A stretch of 64,000 nucleotides of DNA from Mesorhizobium sp. YM1C-6-2 (GTDB taxonomy: Bacteria; Pseudomonadota; Alphaproteobacteria; Rhizobiales; Rhizobiaceae). The notes below the pieces were generated by a model that saw only the letters and a list, made by a program, of their open reading frames with translations, searched no databases and was not told the origin of the DNA. The DNA is taken from positions 1 through 64,000 of the forward strand of contig NZ_RCIZ01000009.1 in assembly GCF_003666685.1 (NCBI RefSeq), given 5' to 3'. The position numbers and the translations under genes were made by a program. Of the stretch, positions 63,703 to 64,000 are shown piece by piece (within the stretch, counting starts at the first letter, position 1; each line of letters begins with the position of its first letter).

Positions 63703-64000
63703 ATGGTCTTCAATACCCGTCTCGCATTGTGGAGCGGCCTGGGCGTCGTCGCGCTCCTGGCGGCGCTTGGCGCGGGCTGGCTTCTGTCGCTGCCTTCGGC
63801 GGAACGGACGGAAGCGCCGCCGCCGATCGCCAGGCAGGAGACCGACGCCACCGTCGCGAGCCTCAAGCCGCCGAAGCGCCAGCGTCCGCTGATCGCCATC
63901 ATCGGCATCAACGACGCCACCGAAACCACCGACTACCTCATGCCCTACGGCATATTGAAGCGCGCCGACGTCGCCGATGTGGTGGCGCTGGCGACGCAGC
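63703..64000 (+). CDS. Membrane-anchored DJ-1/PfpI family protein (partial)
   Basis: The window ends in this gene after 99 codons. One N-terminal membrane helix (LALWSGLGVVALLAALGAGWLLSL) is followed by a linker and the start of a DJ-1/PfpI-like domain (RPLIAIIGINDATETTDYLMPYGILKRADVADVVALATQ). The catalytic cysteine region lies outside the window. The ATG at 63703 is used; upstream bases are weakly purine-rich. Confidence 0.7.
   Translation, partial: MVFNTRLALWSGLGVVALLAALGAGWLLSLPSAERTEAPPPIARQETDATVASLKPPKRQRPLIAIIGINDATETTDYLMPYGILKRADVADVVALATQ

Overview
The window looks like a chromosomal segment of a high-GC alphaproteobacterium of the order Hyphomicrobiales (Rhizobiales), most likely Phyllobacteriaceae (Mesorhizobium or a close relative). 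The support is gene content and order: a DUF982 protein, DUF3126 beside cysE, a BTLCP transglutaminase-like peptidase, popZ upstream of valS, pcm followed by a tolC-type gene, exoR overlapping ilvD, and the DUF3572/divK/pleD cell-cycle cluster. The genus call is inference; no rRNA is present.

Layout. 1-3.5 kb is a sparse patch of very small genes (zinc ribbon, DUF982, PD-(D/E)XK-like, orphan small proteins) ending at a tRNA-Asn gene. 3.7-20.7 kb is ordinary chromosome: HD hydrolase, cysE, gamma carbonic anhydrase, PilZ and PAS proteins, rhomboid, CBS protein, YjhX-like protein, ChrA, a sulfite-oxidase-like protein with a flavin reductase, Nudix, gpt, USP, a MoCF-domain protein and wrbA. 20.9-21.9 kb holds the most unusual feature: a tRNA-Leu(UAA) gene cut in its anticodon loop by a ~910-bp AT-richer insert that itself carries an intact, different tRNA-Leu(UAA) and one unknown ORF, both in reverse orientation. 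22-35.5 kb holds an L,D-transpeptidase, a tctCBA tricarboxylate transporter, adenine deaminase, two tandem DUF900 lipoprotein hydrolases, threonine dehydratase, gloA, a double cold-shock protein and hydrolases. 35.7-50 kb runs tRNA-Cys, pcm, tolC, popZ, valS, a FadL-like porin, ilvD, exoR and dnaE. 50-57.5 kb holds a K+ channel with a zinc ribbon, an EamA exporter, an SOS-box-controlled dinB, divK-pleD and rpmG. 57.7-62 kb has an MFS gene, a broken MFS gene, an array of a TATGCCG motif, and an amidohydrolase/NTF2-like pair that looks acquired. The end holds a LamG-like secreted protein, a Nudix hydrolase and a partial DJ-1/PfpI protein.

How genes work together: cysE (cysteine), ilvA and ilvD (isoleucine/valine), gpt and ade (purine salvage) are metabolic housekeeping. 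divK, pleD, popZ and the PilZ protein point to cell-pole and c-di-GMP control. exoR, tolC and the porin concern the envelope. dinB and dnaE are replication/repair. The split tRNA locus is best read as a small tRNA-targeting element that breaks a needed tRNA gene and supplies its own substitute.
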